Shown here: piece after piece, positions 32,830-41,329 of the stretch
How the letters are laid out: every line of letters starts with the position of its first letter
How positions within the stretch are numbered: position 1 is the stretch's first letter
Assembly (NCBI RefSeq): GCF_001751365.1
Contig: NZ_LJGT01000040.1
Span: 1,283,696-1,347,695, forward strand
Length of the DNA: 64,000 nucleotides
Reading direction: 5' to 3'
From: Streptomyces abyssalis
Lineage (GTDB): Bacteria; Actinomycetota; Actinomycetes; Streptomycetales; Streptomycetaceae
The notes under the pieces: generated by a model
Database searches by the model: none
What the model saw: only the letters and a program-made list of their open reading frames with translations
Told to the model about the DNA's origin: nothing
Made by a program: the position numbers and the translations under genes

Positions 32830-33865
32830 CGCCGGCGTCGCTGTGCGAATGACCGCCGCCGTGGCCGTGCCCGTGGCCTTCTCCATGGCTGTGACCGTGA
32901 CCGTGACCGTGGCCGTGCGTGTGGCCGTCGTCGCCCGGATGGAAGTGCGGCTGCTGCGGTTGCCCGACCTTGTCCTCGAAGCCGGGCAGCGTGATGCGGT
33001 AGACGCAGGCGTCGCAGTTCATGCGGACCTCGCCCTCGACGGCCTCCTGGTAGCGCTCCACGACGAGGTCCGCCAACTCGTCGGTGCCGCCGATGACATC
33101 GGCGCTGAGAACCTCGACATCCGGGTTGGCGAGGGACCAGCCTTCCGACTGCATCCGTACGCGCTCCGGCAGCACACCCGTGAAGAGGAAGTAGGGCAGG
33201 ACCACGACCTTCTTCGCGCCCAGCTTGCGGCAGCGGTCCAGTCCGGAGGCGACGTCCGGCGCGGCCAGCGAGACGAACGCGACCTCTACGCCCGCGTATC
33301 CGCGCCCCTCCCACAGCAGCCGGGCGGCCTTGTGCACCTCGGCGTTGGCGTCGGGGTCGGTGGAGCCCCGCCCGACGAGCAGCACGGTCGTATCGGCCCG
33401 GTCACCGGGGGAGCGACGGGCCGTGCCCGATCCGGTGTCTGTGCCTGTACCCGTGCCTGTGCCTGTGCCTGTGCCGTCGGTACGGGCGTTCCCGTCCAGC
33501 GCCTCTTCGACGCGACGCTCCAGCACGGACAGCAGCGCGGGGTGCGGGCCGAGCGGACGGCCGTAGGTGTAGGAGATGCCGGGGTGCCGCAACTTCTCGC
33601 GGGCCAGCGCTGCCGGGATGTCGCCTTTCGCGTGACCGGCGGAGACCAGCATCAGCGGCACGGCGGCGAAGCTGGCCACGCCGCTCTCGACCAGCTCGGC
33701 GACGGAGTCGGCCAGCGGCGGAGGCGACAGCTCGATGAAGCCACCGGCCACCGGCATTTCGGGGTTGCGTTTCGCCAGGTCGCCGACGAACGAACGGAAG
33801 GCCTCGGCGCCGTCGTCGTCACGTGTGCCGTGGCCGACCAGGAGGAGGGCGGGAGGGGTCGTCAC
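32813..33865 (-). CDS. cbiX: Sirohydrochlorin cobalt chelatase CbiX-type with MXCXXC and His-rich tail
   Basis: A 350-residue chelatase with two CbiX halves. The first half (about 1-115) has the His of LLVGHGTRDDDGAEA, the second (about 155-255) the His-less LLVGRGSTDPDANAEVHKAARL. They are joined by a Gly-Thr repeat linker encoded by GTGCCT hexanucleotides. MNCDAC near residue 285 matches the MXCXXC iron-sulfur motif of the long CbiX form, and the C-terminus is a His-rich tail (16 His in the last 46 residues) that probably stores or donates cobalt. Start GTG at 33865 overlaps the cobH stop (GTGA). In a CobN-type cluster it may act as a metal delivery or an alternative chelatase. Confidence 0.88.
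   Translation of the reverse strand: MTTPPALLLVGHGTRDDDGAEAFRSFVGDLAKRNPEMPVAGGFIELSPPPLADSVAELVESGVASFAAVPLMLVSAGHAKGDIPAALAREKLRHPGISYTYGRPLGPHPALLSVLERRVEEALDGNARTDGTGTGTGTGTGTDTGSGTARRSPGDRADTTVLLVGRGSTDPDANAEVHKAARLLWEGRGYAGVEVAFVSLAAPDVASGLDRCRKLGAKKVVVLPYFLFTGVLPERVRMQSEGWSLANPDVEVLSADVIGGTDELADLVVERYQEAVEGEVRMNCDACVYRITLPGFEDKVGQPQQPHFHPGDDGHTHGHGHGHGHSHGEGHGHGHGGGHSHSDAGDVHAH
33436..33476. repeat. Hexanucleotide repeat (GTGCCT) inside cbiX
   Basis: About six tandem copies of a GTGCCT-like hexamer on the plus strand encode the Thr-Gly linker between the two chelatase halves on the minus strand. Confidence 0.8.
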
Positions 33866-34590
33866 TGGTTCTCCTTGCTGTGCTGAATTTCCGGGACGTG
33901 GGCGTTCTCCGGGGCGTGGCCCCGGCCGTGCCGTGAGCCTTCGCCTGTGGAACCCCCGGCGTAGAGCAGGGCGTTGAGGGCGGCGGCGGCCACCGCCGAG
34001 CCCCCCTTCTCCGAGATGTTGCTGACGGCCGGGAGCCCGCTCTCGCGCAGCGCGGCCTTGCTCTCGGCGGCACCGACGAAGCCCACCGGCATTCCGACGA
34101 CGAGAGCGGGCGAGACACCGAGTCCGATGAGTTCGAAGAGTGCCGTGGGCGCGCAGCCGATCACCCACACGGCACCGGGGCCCACCTCCTCGTACGCCAG
34201 CCGGACGGCATGAGCCGAACGCGTCAGCCCGGGCGAGGACTTCGCGTCCGCCAGACGGCACACCGCCCGGCGACGAGTGATCCCCGAGGCCACCATCTCG
34301 ACGTCGGCCACGACCGGCACCGGCTCCGGACGGTGCAACGCGGTGTGCGCGGCACGCAGTTGCTCCTCGTCGGTGACGAGGTCGGCGGCGTAGTCCAGGT
34401 CGGCGCTGGAGTGGACGACGCGCTCCACCACGGCGCGGGTGAGCGGAGGCAGCGCCGAGGTGTCGAGGCGTGAGCGCAGGATGCGGTACGACTCCTGCTC
34501 GATGGGATGGACGGTCCGCCCGGCCGGGCCGGTCCGGCCGGGCGGACCGTGTGTGCCCGGAGAGCTGTGCGAGCCGGTCGGACTGGTCAA
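33862..34590 (-). CDS. cobH: Precorrin-8X methylmutase
   Basis: A 242-residue CobH/CbiC isomerase that moves the C11 methyl to C12 to give hydrogenobyrinate. Seen are HPIEQESYRILRSRLD near 30, a catalytic His in VVERVVHSSADLDYA, DVEMVASGITRRR and PVGFVGAAESKAALRES near 170. The last 30 residues (SRHGRGHAPENAHVP) are a His-rich extension. The TTG start at 34590 overlaps the stop of the 72-codon gene upstream (TTGA), while the first 27 residues are Pro/Gly-rich and not conserved-looking. Confidence 0.9.
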   Translation of the reverse strand: MTSPTGSHSSPGTHGPPGRTGPAGRTVHPIEQESYRILRSRLDTSALPPLTRAVVERVVHSSADLDYAADLVTDEEQLRAAHTALHRPEPVPVVADVEMVASGITRRRAVCRLADAKSSPGLTRSAHAVRLAYEEVGPGAVWVIGCAPTALFELIGLGVSPALVVGMPVGFVGAAESKAALRESGLPAVSNISEKGGSAVAAAALNALLYAGGSTGEGSRHGRGHAPENAHVPEIQHSKENQ

Positions 34591-34805
34591 CTGCGGCCTC
34601 CCGTACGGCAGATGGCGCGAAGCCCGGCGGCGAACGTACCGGCCGGGAAGGGGACCGCGCCCGGGACTTCGTCCATCGCGACGACACGGAAGGTCCCCAC
34701 GCGCTCGCCGTTGCCCGCGGCGCGGCCGGCGACACGGCCGGTCACACAGCCGGTCACACGGACGGCGACGGTGCCCGCCCTGCCCGGACGGTCCTCGCGC
34801 GTCAT
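34587..34805 (-). CDS. Small unrecognised protein translationally coupled inside the cobalamin operon
   Basis: A 72-residue ORF whose ATG overlaps the cbiG-cobJ stop (ATGA) and whose stop overlaps the cobH start (TTGA). About 87% of its codons end in G or C, as expected for a real gene here. Segments are AGTVAVRVTGCVTGRVAGRAA, with a small repeat VTG/VAG, then GTFRVVAMDEVPGAVPFPAGTF and LRAICRTGG. I do not recognise a family. It has two Cys, near positions 20 and 67. The seamless placement argues that it is translated. A role in metal or corrin handling, or as a coupling peptide, is speculation. Confidence 0.65.
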   Translation of the reverse strand: MTREDRPGRAGTVAVRVTGCVTGRVAGRAAGNGERVGTFRVVAMDEVPGAVPFPAGTFAAGLRAICRTGGRS

Positions 34806-36580
34806 GTCTGCCACCTGTAGCCGCGCGGCGTCACCATCCGGCCGGCGACCGTCCTGGTCGCGGTGTTGCCCACTGTCACCACGGTCATCATGTCGACGAC
34901 CGTGGCGTCGAGTGCGCCCAGCGTCGTGAGCGTGACCTGCTCGTCGTGGCGGCTCGCGCTCCGCACGACACCGACGGGTGTGCCGGGGGACCGGTGCTCC
35001 GCGAGGACCGCCAGCGCCTTCGGCAGCTGCCAGTCGCGGCCCCGCGAACGGGGGTTGTAGAAGGTCACCACCGTGTCCGACTCCGCCGCGGCCCGCACCC
35101 GTCGCTCGATCACCTCCCACGGCGTGTGCAGATCGGAGAGGCTGACCGAGACGTGGTCGTGTCCGAGTGGCGCGCCCAGGACGGCCGCGGCGGCCAGCGC
35201 CGCGGTGACGCCGGGCACCCCGACCACGTCGATGTCCGTGCTCGCTTCCGCGAGCGCGGGCGAGGCCATCGCGTAGACGCCGGCGTCGCCGCTGCCGATC
35301 AGGGCGACGGACCGTCCGGCACGGGCCTCGGCCACCGCCGTGCGCGCCCGCTCCTCCTCGCTGCCGAGGCCCGACTCCAGCACGCGGGTTCCGGGACGCA
35401 GCAGGTCCCGGATCTGCTCGACGTACTGGTCCAGCCCCACCAGCACCGATGCCCGCCGCAGCTCGTCGCGGGCGCGCGGCGTCATCAGGTCGCGGGCGCC
35501 CGGTCCCAGGCCGACGAGCGCCAGCCTGCCGCGCGGACGGCGGCGGGCCACGGCCGCGGTCGCCATGGCGGGAGCGCCGTCAAGGCGCACCGACTTGGCC
35601 TTGGGCACGATCAGCCGTGCCTCCTCGCCTGCTGCCGTGAGGGCCGCCGCCTCCGCGACGGAGGGTGTGCCGACAGCCGCCAGCGGCGCGTCGGAGGGGT
35701 TGGGCACCTCGACGTCCGCGAGCACCCCGGCGGCGTAGGTGCGCAGCGGCAGATCCAGCCGGTCCGCGGCGGAGAGCAGCCCGGGTTCGCCTGCCTTGGC
35801 GTCGACGGTGGCCAGTTCGGCGACGGAACGCATGGAGAGGCCCGCGTCGTCGAGCGTCTGCTCGATGAGGCCGATCACCTCGTCGCTGCTGACGCCGCGG
35901 CTGGCACCGATGCCGACGGCCAGTGACGGCGGGCGCAGCACCGCCTCGTCCGGGCCGAGCGGGAGGACTTCGTCGGTCACCCACAGCGTCGTACGGGGGC
36001 CGTCCGCCACGGCCAGGTCCTCGACGGCTGTGTCCGGCAGGCCGGTTGGCGCCTCCGGCGCAGCCGTCGCCGGGGGCGGCGACACGTTGTCCGGGAACGC
36101 GGGCAGCGGCCACTGCGCGGTCGCCCGGAGGGTCACGGGCGTACCGTCCAGGATCGCTCGCGTTACGGACGGCACCGCGCCCTCGACGGGCCAGCCGAGT
36201 GCGTCCAGGCCGGGCACACCCGTGGCGTCCGTGGCCGTGGTGACGACTGGCTCGCAGCCCGGCAGGGCCCCGGCGACGGACGCCGCCAGCTCGTTGGCAC
36301 CGCCCTCGTGGCCGCCCAGCAGCGCCACCGCGTACCGCTGCGCCTCGTCCACGCACACCACACCCGGATCGGTGCGCTTGTCGCCCAGGAGCGGTGCGAG
36401 GAGGCGGACGGTGGCTCCCGTGGCGAGGAAGCAGACCAGCGCGTCGCACTCGTCGAACGCCCGCTCGACGGCTTCGCGCACCGGAACGCCTCCGTAGACG
36501 CGTGTACGGTCCGGCCACGCCGTGGCCAGCCGGTCGCGGGCGGCCGCGCCGGCGGCGGTGGCGGATATGAGGCCGATCAC
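34802..36580 (-). CDS. CbiG-CobJ fusion: cobalt-precorrin-5A hydrolase / precorrin-3B C17-methyltransferase
   Basis: A 592-residue bifunctional protein. Residues 1-335 are CbiG: LISATAAGAAARDRLA, FDECDALVCFLATGATVRLLAPLL, CVDEAQRYAVALLGGHEGGANELA, then the C-terminal CbiG part AVGIGASRGVSSDEVIGLIEQ. Residues 355-592 are CobJ/CbiH: LALVGLGPGARDLMTPRA, GSGDAGVYAMASP, PGVTAALAAAAVLGAPLGHD and TFYNPRSRGRDWQL. The start GTG at 36580 overlaps the cobL stop (GTGA) and has AAGGAG nine bases upstream. An open frame upstream to 36598 is not needed. CbiG is associated with the early-cobalt route, which makes this operon a mosaic. Confidence 0.93.
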   Translation of the reverse strand: MIGLISATAAGAAARDRLATAWPDRTRVYGGVPVREAVERAFDECDALVCFLATGATVRLLAPLLGDKRTDPGVVCVDEAQRYAVALLGGHEGGANELAASVAGALPGCEPVVTTATDATGVPGLDALGWPVEGAVPSVTRAILDGTPVTLRATAQWPLPAFPDNVSPPPATAAPEAPTGLPDTAVEDLAVADGPRTTLWVTDEVLPLGPDEAVLRPPSLAVGIGASRGVSSDEVIGLIEQTLDDAGLSMRSVAELATVDAKAGEPGLLSAADRLDLPLRTYAAGVLADVEVPNPSDAPLAAVGTPSVAEAAALTAAGEEARLIVPKAKSVRLDGAPAMATAAVARRRPRGRLALVGLGPGARDLMTPRARDELRRASVLVGLDQYVEQIRDLLRPGTRVLESGLGSEEERARTAVAEARAGRSVALIGSGDAGVYAMASPALAEASTDIDVVGVPGVTAALAAAAVLGAPLGHDHVSVSLSDLHTPWEVIERRVRAAAESDTVVTFYNPRSRGRDWQLPKALAVLAEHRSPGTPVGVVRSASRHDEQVTLTTLGALDATVVDMMTVVTVGNTATRTVAGRMVTPRGYRWQT

Positions 36581-38238
36581 GGTGCGGCTCCTTCGCAAGT
36601 GCCGGGATTCTCAAGGGTGTCGGTGGTGCCGGGCGGCCCGGGGGTGTCCCCGGTGGTTCTGCTCGTACGTGACGTGCCGGACGTCTCTGCCGTGCCCGGC
36701 GTGCCGGGGACGCCGGAGGTGCCCGACGTTCCGGAGGAGGTGGCGGTGCCCCACAGGACGAAGACCGGGTTGGTCGCGGCGAGCCGCGTCACCTCGCCCG
36801 GAAGCGGCGCGAGCCGGGAGGAGTTGAGCAGTACGCCCTCCGTCCGCAGGCCCGCGCCGTTCAGCGCGTCCCGTACCTCGGGCACCCGGTCGACCGCGGC
36901 GAGTGTGACGACGACGCACCGGCGTGCACGCCGGGCACAGGCCGCGACGACCGCGGGCAGCCGCCGTCCGCCGCCCCCGATGAACACCGAGTCAGGATCG
37001 GGCAGTTGAGCGAGCGCGTCGGGCGCGGCACCGTGCACCGTCTGCACGTCGACGCCGTGGGCGGCGGCGTTCGCGCGGATGCGTCCGACACCGTCCGCGG
37101 CCTGCTCGACGGCGACCGCCGCGGCACCGAGGCGCGCGCATTCGACCGCGACGGAGCCGCTTCCCGCGCCGACGTCCCAGACCAGGTCGCCGGGGCCCGG
37201 GGCCATGCGGGCGAGCGCGAGCGCGCGCACCTCGTACTTGGTGACCATCGAGTCGCGGTGTTCGAACTCCTCCTCGGGCAGCGCCCACACCGCGGGCCGC
37301 GGGTGCCCGCCGGCGACGGCGCGCTGCGCGGACGGCACCGCGCGGGCGGGGTCGAAGCAGAGCACGACGCTGACCGGGTCGGACCAGGTGCGCTCCGCGG
37401 CCTCGGCGGGGGAGAGGCGTTCGACCTGCTCGCCGGCGCCGCCGAGGGCGGTGGCGACGACGAGGACGCGGGGGATGCCCGTGTGCGCGAGGGCGGCTCC
37501 CAGGTCGGCGGGTCCGCAGCCGGGCCCCGTCAGGACCGCCGTCTTCGGGTGCGCCCGGCAGAGGTTGACGGCCGTACGGGGGTCACGGCCGTGCGCGCTG
37601 ACGACGACCGCGTCGTCCCAGGACAGCCCCGCGCGTGCGAAGGCCAGCGCGACGGAGGGCACCGACGGCCACACGCGCAGCGCCGAGGGGCCGAAGCGTT
37701 CGGCGAGGGCACGTACGATCCCGAAGAACCCGGGGTCGCCGGAGGCGAGCACCACCACGCGAGGCGCTCTCCGACCGCCGTCCCCGGCCCGGGACTTGGA
37801 CAAATGGTCCTCGACGGCGTCCAGCGCCGGTGCGAGCGGGCCCAGCACGACGCGCTCGGCACCGTCCGGGAGCCGGGCATCCCGCAGATGCCGGCGCGCT
37901 CCCACGACGAGGGTCGCCCGCGCCAGCGCCTCCGCGGGCGCCGGCCCGTCGCCGGCTGCCGCATCTGCAGGCGTGCCACCCCTACCCGTGTACGTGGTGA
38001 CCGTGCCCGTCCCGGCGCCGATGACCGTGATCACGGCAGCAGCCCCTCGCCGCCGCGCGTGCAGGCCGCCGGAGCCCGTGCCCGCCTCGCCCCCCGAGCC
38101 CGTGCCCGCCACGCCCGCGGAGCCCGAACCCGGGCCCGAGCCGTGCACGCCCTGCGAACCGGACCCTCGGCCCGCCTCCTCGGCCGGGGCAGGCCCGTAT
38201 GTCTCGCCGTCGTCGGCTGTGCCGTGACCGGTCGTCAT
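36577..38238 (-). CDS. cobL: Precorrin-6Y C5,15-methyltransferase (decarboxylating), CbiE-CbiT fusion
   Basis: A 553-residue fusion as in other CobL. The CbiE-type half (about 70-290) has VITVIGAGTG and LASGDPGFFGIVRAL. The CbiT half (about 310-490) has EFEHRDSMVTKYEVRALALA and the S-adenosylmethionine motif VWDVGAGSGSVAVECARLG. There is a 68-residue Gly/Ser-rich leader and a 60-residue Ser/Thr/Pro/Gly tail with many SGT repeats, neither typical. The ATG at 38238 lies 15 nt after the cobM stop. An internal GTG at 38034 has GAGGGG eight bases upstream, gives the family N-terminus MITVIGAG, and may be the true start. Confidence 0.92.
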   Translation of the reverse strand: MTTGHGTADDGETYGPAPAEEAGRGSGSQGVHGSGPGSGSAGVAGTGSGGEAGTGSGGLHARRRGAAAVITVIGAGTGTVTTYTGRGGTPADAAAGDGPAPAEALARATLVVGARRHLRDARLPDGAERVVLGPLAPALDAVEDHLSKSRAGDGGRRAPRVVVLASGDPGFFGIVRALAERFGPSALRVWPSVPSVALAFARAGLSWDDAVVVSAHGRDPRTAVNLCRAHPKTAVLTGPGCGPADLGAALAHTGIPRVLVVATALGGAGEQVERLSPAEAAERTWSDPVSVVLCFDPARAVPSAQRAVAGGHPRPAVWALPEEEFEHRDSMVTKYEVRALALARMAPGPGDLVWDVGAGSGSVAVECARLGAAAVAVEQAADGVGRIRANAAAHGVDVQTVHGAAPDALAQLPDPDSVFIGGGGRRLPAVVAACARRARRCVVVTLAAVDRVPEVRDALNGAGLRTEGVLLNSSRLAPLPGEVTRLAATNPVFVLWGTATSSGTSGTSGVPGTPGTAETSGTSRTSRTTGDTPGPPGTTDTLENPGTCEGAAP

Positions 38239-38252
38239 GTCTCAGCCGTCCC

Positions 38253-39167
38253 TCAGCCGTCCGCCGCGGCCGTGCGCGCGGCGCGCAGCGCGCGCCGCGC
38301 CTCGGGGTCCGCCCGCCGGAAACCGTGGAAGTGGCCCGGATGGTACAGATGCGAGCGCGTGCCTTCGGCGGAGAGCGCCGGGCCCACCAGGAAGAGCGTG
38401 TGCTTCCAGAGCTTGTGCTCCTTGACGGTCTCCTCCAGGGTGCCGACCGTGCAGCGCAGCAGCAGCTCCTCCGGCCAGGTGGCCTGATAGGCGACCACGA
38501 CCGGCGTGTCCTCCGGGTAGCCCCCGTCGAGCAGTTCGTCACGGAGCTGCCCGGACCGCGCGGCGGAGAGGAAGAGCGCCATCGTCGTGCCGTGCCGTGC
38601 GAACTCCCGTACCTCCTCGCCCGGCGGCATCGGTGTCTTGCCGCCGCCCAGCCTGGTGAGGATCACCGACTGCGCCACCTCGGGGACGGTCAGCTCCCGT
38701 CCGGCCAGCGCCGCGACCGCCGAGAACGACGCGACGCCCGGCACGATCTCCACCGGGATGCCCAACTCGGCGCACCGGTCGGCCTGTTCCTGCGTGCCGC
38801 CCCACAGCGCCGGGTCGCCGGAGTGGATACGGGCCACTCGCAGCCCTTCGCGGAGCGCACGTCCGTAGACGGCGACGACGTCCTCCAGCGACATCGACGC
38901 CGAGTCGAGGATCTCCGCGCCGGGGCGCGCGTGTTCCAGCACCTCCTCCTGCACGAGGCTCGCCGCCCAGATGACGACGTCCGCCTCGGCGATGGCACGT
39001 GCGGCGCGGAAGGTGAGCAGATCGGCGGCACCGGGACCGGCGCCGACGATCGTCACCTTCGCCCGGCCCGCCCCGCTCGCCGTACGGGCCGTGTCTCCGC
39101 CCTCTGCGGGACCGTCCGCCGTACCGGCCGCCGGACTCGCCGCCGTACCACCGGAGTTCACGCTCAC
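38253..39167 (-). CDS. cobM: Precorrin-4 C11-methyltransferase
   Basis: A 304-residue tetrapyrrole methylase. KVTIVGAGPGAADLLTFRAARAI starts the domain near residue 37, followed by IHSGDPALWGGTQEQ, VPGVASFSAVAALAGRELTVPE and YQATWPEEL, all CobM signatures. An Ala/Gly-rich 35-residue leader precedes the domain. The ATG at 39167 overlaps the cobI stop by 4 nt (ATGA). The last part (HLYHPGHFHGFR) is typical of the actinobacterial form. Confidence 0.94.
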   Translation of the reverse strand: MSVNSGGTAASPAAGTADGPAEGGDTARTASGAGRAKVTIVGAGPGAADLLTFRAARAIAEADVVIWAASLVQEEVLEHARPGAEILDSASMSLEDVVAVYGRALREGLRVARIHSGDPALWGGTQEQADRCAELGIPVEIVPGVASFSAVAALAGRELTVPEVAQSVILTRLGGGKTPMPPGEEVREFARHGTTMALFLSAARSGQLRDELLDGGYPEDTPVVVAYQATWPEELLLRCTVGTLEETVKEHKLWKHTLFLVGPALSAEGTRSHLYHPGHFHGFRRADPEARRALRAARTAAADG

Positions 39168-39913
39168 AGCTTTCCTCCTCGTCCCTCACGACGGGCGGGC
39201 GCGATGAGCGTCGACAGATACGGCAGCCGCCCGGTCTCCTCCGGCTCGCCCACGGACGGGTCCGGTCCGGCGGCGGTACGGATCGATTCGGCGGGCAGGC
39301 CGAGGGAGGAGCCCCACACCGCGCCCTCCGTGCGCCCCGTCGCCCGAAGCACGGCCTCGACCTCGGTGGCCTGCCGTCCGAACTTGTACGCCACGACGGT
39401 CCCGGGGCCCTCAAGTGCCCGCTTCAGCACGGCGATTCCGGCCGTCACCGGCACCAGCGTCAGCGGTTCCGTCCCCTCCGTGAGGACCGCGCCGCTGCGC
39501 GCGGCCAGATCCTGCATCGCGGTGACACCCGGGACCGTGTCGACCACCACCCCCGGCACCGACTCGCGGACGGTCTGCGCGAGATAGCCGAAGGTGGAGT
39601 AGACGTTGGGGTCGCCGATCGTCGCGAAGGCCACCGTCCCGTGTGTGCCCAGCAGTTCGGCGACGCGCCTGCCCGCCGCGTCCCACGCGGCCTCCCGCCG
39701 GGCACGGTCGCTGCGTTCGTTGAGCGCGAAGACGACGCGGACGACCTTCCCGGCCTCGACGTAGTGCAGCACGGTCGCCTCGGCGCGGCCCGTGCCTCCG
39801 TCCTCCATCACCGGTACGACGACGGCTCCGGCGTCGCGCAGCGCGCTCACGCCCTTGACCGTCACCAGTTCCGGATCGCCGGGGCCCACGCCCACTCCGG
39901 TCAGTCTGGGCAT
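39164..39913 (-). CDS. cobI: Precorrin-2 C20-methyltransferase
   Basis: A 249-residue SAM-dependent methylase. Family segments are MPRLTGVGVGPGDPELVTVK, FATIGDPNVYSTFGYL, VPGVTAMQDLAAR and AYKFGRQATEVEAVLRATGR. The open frame upstream to 41092 is in the antisense-shadow region of cobB. The family N-terminus begins at the ATG at 39913, which lies 13 nt inside the cobB 3' end. The product is the substrate of CobJ-type methylation later in the path. Confidence 0.94.
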   Translation of the reverse strand: MPRLTGVGVGPGDPELVTVKGVSALRDAGAVVVPVMEDGGTGRAEATVLHYVEAGKVVRVVFALNERSDRARREAAWDAAGRRVAELLGTHGTVAFATIGDPNVYSTFGYLAQTVRESVPGVVVDTVPGVTAMQDLAARSGAVLTEGTEPLTLVPVTAGIAVLKRALEGPGTVVAYKFGRQATEVEAVLRATGRTEGAVWGSSLGLPAESIRTAAGPDPSVGEPEETGRLPYLSTLIAPARREGRGGKL

Positions 39914-41325
39914 GGGACGCACCTCTCCACGAACCGGCGGGCCATCACGGGAGCGGCGGCCCAGTGCACATGCAGATACGAGGCGTGGACGTTGCCCGAC
40001 GGGCCGCCGAGGAAGCCCTCCCTGCGCCTCTCGGGGCGCACGATCCCCCACGCGGGTTCGCCGCCCGCCTCCGGCGTGAGGACGGTGCGGTGGAACTCGT
40101 GCCCCCGCACCCGCAGGCCGGCCGGTGCCAGCACGCTGTCGTCGACCGCGACGGCCTCGCGGTAGCCGAGCGTGAGGCGCTCCGTCATACGGGCCGAGCC
40201 GTCCAGCACCCCGCACATCGCCTCGCCGTCCAGCTCGCGGGAGAGATACAGCAGTCCCGCGCACTCGGCCGCCACGGGGCGGCCGGCGGCGACGAGTTCG
40301 CGTACGGCGACGCGCAGCGGCTCGTTCGCCGACAGCTGCTGCCCGTACACCTCGGGGAAGCCGCCGCCGATGACGAGGCCGCGTGTGCCCTCGGGCAGTC
40401 TCTCGTCGCGCAGCGGGTCGAAGGTGACGGTCTCCGCACCCGCGGCCTGCAGCAGTTCGGTGTGCTCCGTGTAGGAGAAGGTGAACGCGGCGCCTCCCGC
40501 GACGGCTATGCGGGGCGGCCGGCCATGGGTGAGTACGGGGGCGCTCCGCCCGCGCACCTCGGCAGCCGCCTCCCACGGGGTCACCGGCAGCGGGGGAGCG
40601 CTGCGTGCGAGCGCGAGCAGTGCCTCCATGTCGCAGCCCGCACGCACACGGGCGGCCAGCGCGGCCACGGACTCCACGGCCTCGGCGTGCCGTTCGGCGG
40701 CCGGCACCAGGCCCAGGTGACGGGACGGCGTCTCCGCGCCGGCGTCGCGCCGCAGCGCACCCAGCACGGGCACGCCGGAGCCGTCCAGCGCGTCCCGCAG
40801 CAGGGCCTCGTGGCGCGTGGAGGCCACCTTGTTGAGCACGACGCCGGCCACCCGCACCTCCGGGTCCCACGACGCGAAGCCGTGCACGAGCGCGGCGACG
40901 GAACGCGACTGGGACGAGGCGTCCACCACCAGCACGACCGGCGCCTTCAGCAGCTTCGCCACCTGCGCGGTCGAGGCCAGCTCTCCCGCTCCGGCGGCAC
41001 CGTCGTACAGGCCCATCACGCCTTCGACGACGGCGAGCTGGGTTCCCGCGGCGGCATGCGCGAAGAGCGGCGCGATCCGCTCGGGGCCGCACAGGTACGC
41101 GTCGAGATTGCGTCCGGGGCGGCCGGTGGCGAGGGCGTGATAGCCGGGGTCGATGTAGTCCGGGCCGGCCTTGTGGGGCGAGACGGTCAGGCCGGCCTCG
41201 GTGAACGCGGCCATCAGCCCCGTCGCCACCGTCGTCTTGCCGCTGCCCGAGGAGGGCGCGGCGACGACGAGACGCGGAGGGTTCACGCAGCGCTCGTTCC
41301 CGTGGCCGTTCGGGTGCCGGTTCAT
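39901..41325 (-). CDS. cobB: Cobyrinate/hydrogenobyrinate a,c-diamide synthase
   Basis: A 474-residue ATP- and glutamine-dependent amidase. The P-loop is APSSGSGKTTVATGL near residue 24, followed by HKAGPDYIDPGYH and VVEGVMGLYDG. The glutaminase domain begins near 245 with the nucleophile Cys in VAAECAGLLYLSREL and the partner His in LRVRGHEFHRT. The order and length match CobB/CbiA. The ATG at 41325 is 4 nt after the cobO stop. The gene ends 13 nt inside cobI. Confidence 0.95.
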   Translation of the reverse strand: MNRHPNGHGNERCVNPPRLVVAAPSSGSGKTTVATGLMAAFTEAGLTVSPHKAGPDYIDPGYHALATGRPGRNLDAYLCGPERIAPLFAHAAAGTQLAVVEGVMGLYDGAAGAGELASTAQVAKLLKAPVVLVVDASSQSRSVAALVHGFASWDPEVRVAGVVLNKVASTRHEALLRDALDGSGVPVLGALRRDAGAETPSRHLGLVPAAERHAEAVESVAALAARVRAGCDMEALLALARSAPPLPVTPWEAAAEVRGRSAPVLTHGRPPRIAVAGGAAFTFSYTEHTELLQAAGAETVTFDPLRDERLPEGTRGLVIGGGFPEVYGQQLSANEPLRVAVRELVAAGRPVAAECAGLLYLSRELDGEAMCGVLDGSARMTERLTLGYREAVAVDDSVLAPAGLRVRGHEFHRTVLTPEAGGEPAWGIVRPERRREGFLGGPSGNVHASYLHVHWAAAPVMARRFVERCVPCPD

Positions 41326-41329
41326 GTGT

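Noticed and set aside
33436..33476. Short tandem repeats considered as a CRISPR-like array
   Set aside because: Units are only 6 bp with no spacers and lie inside a coding linker.
39164..41092. 642-codon minus-strand frame extending cobI upstream
   Set aside because: The added 390 residues are cobB sequence in a wrong frame; the family N-terminus of CobI starts at 39913.
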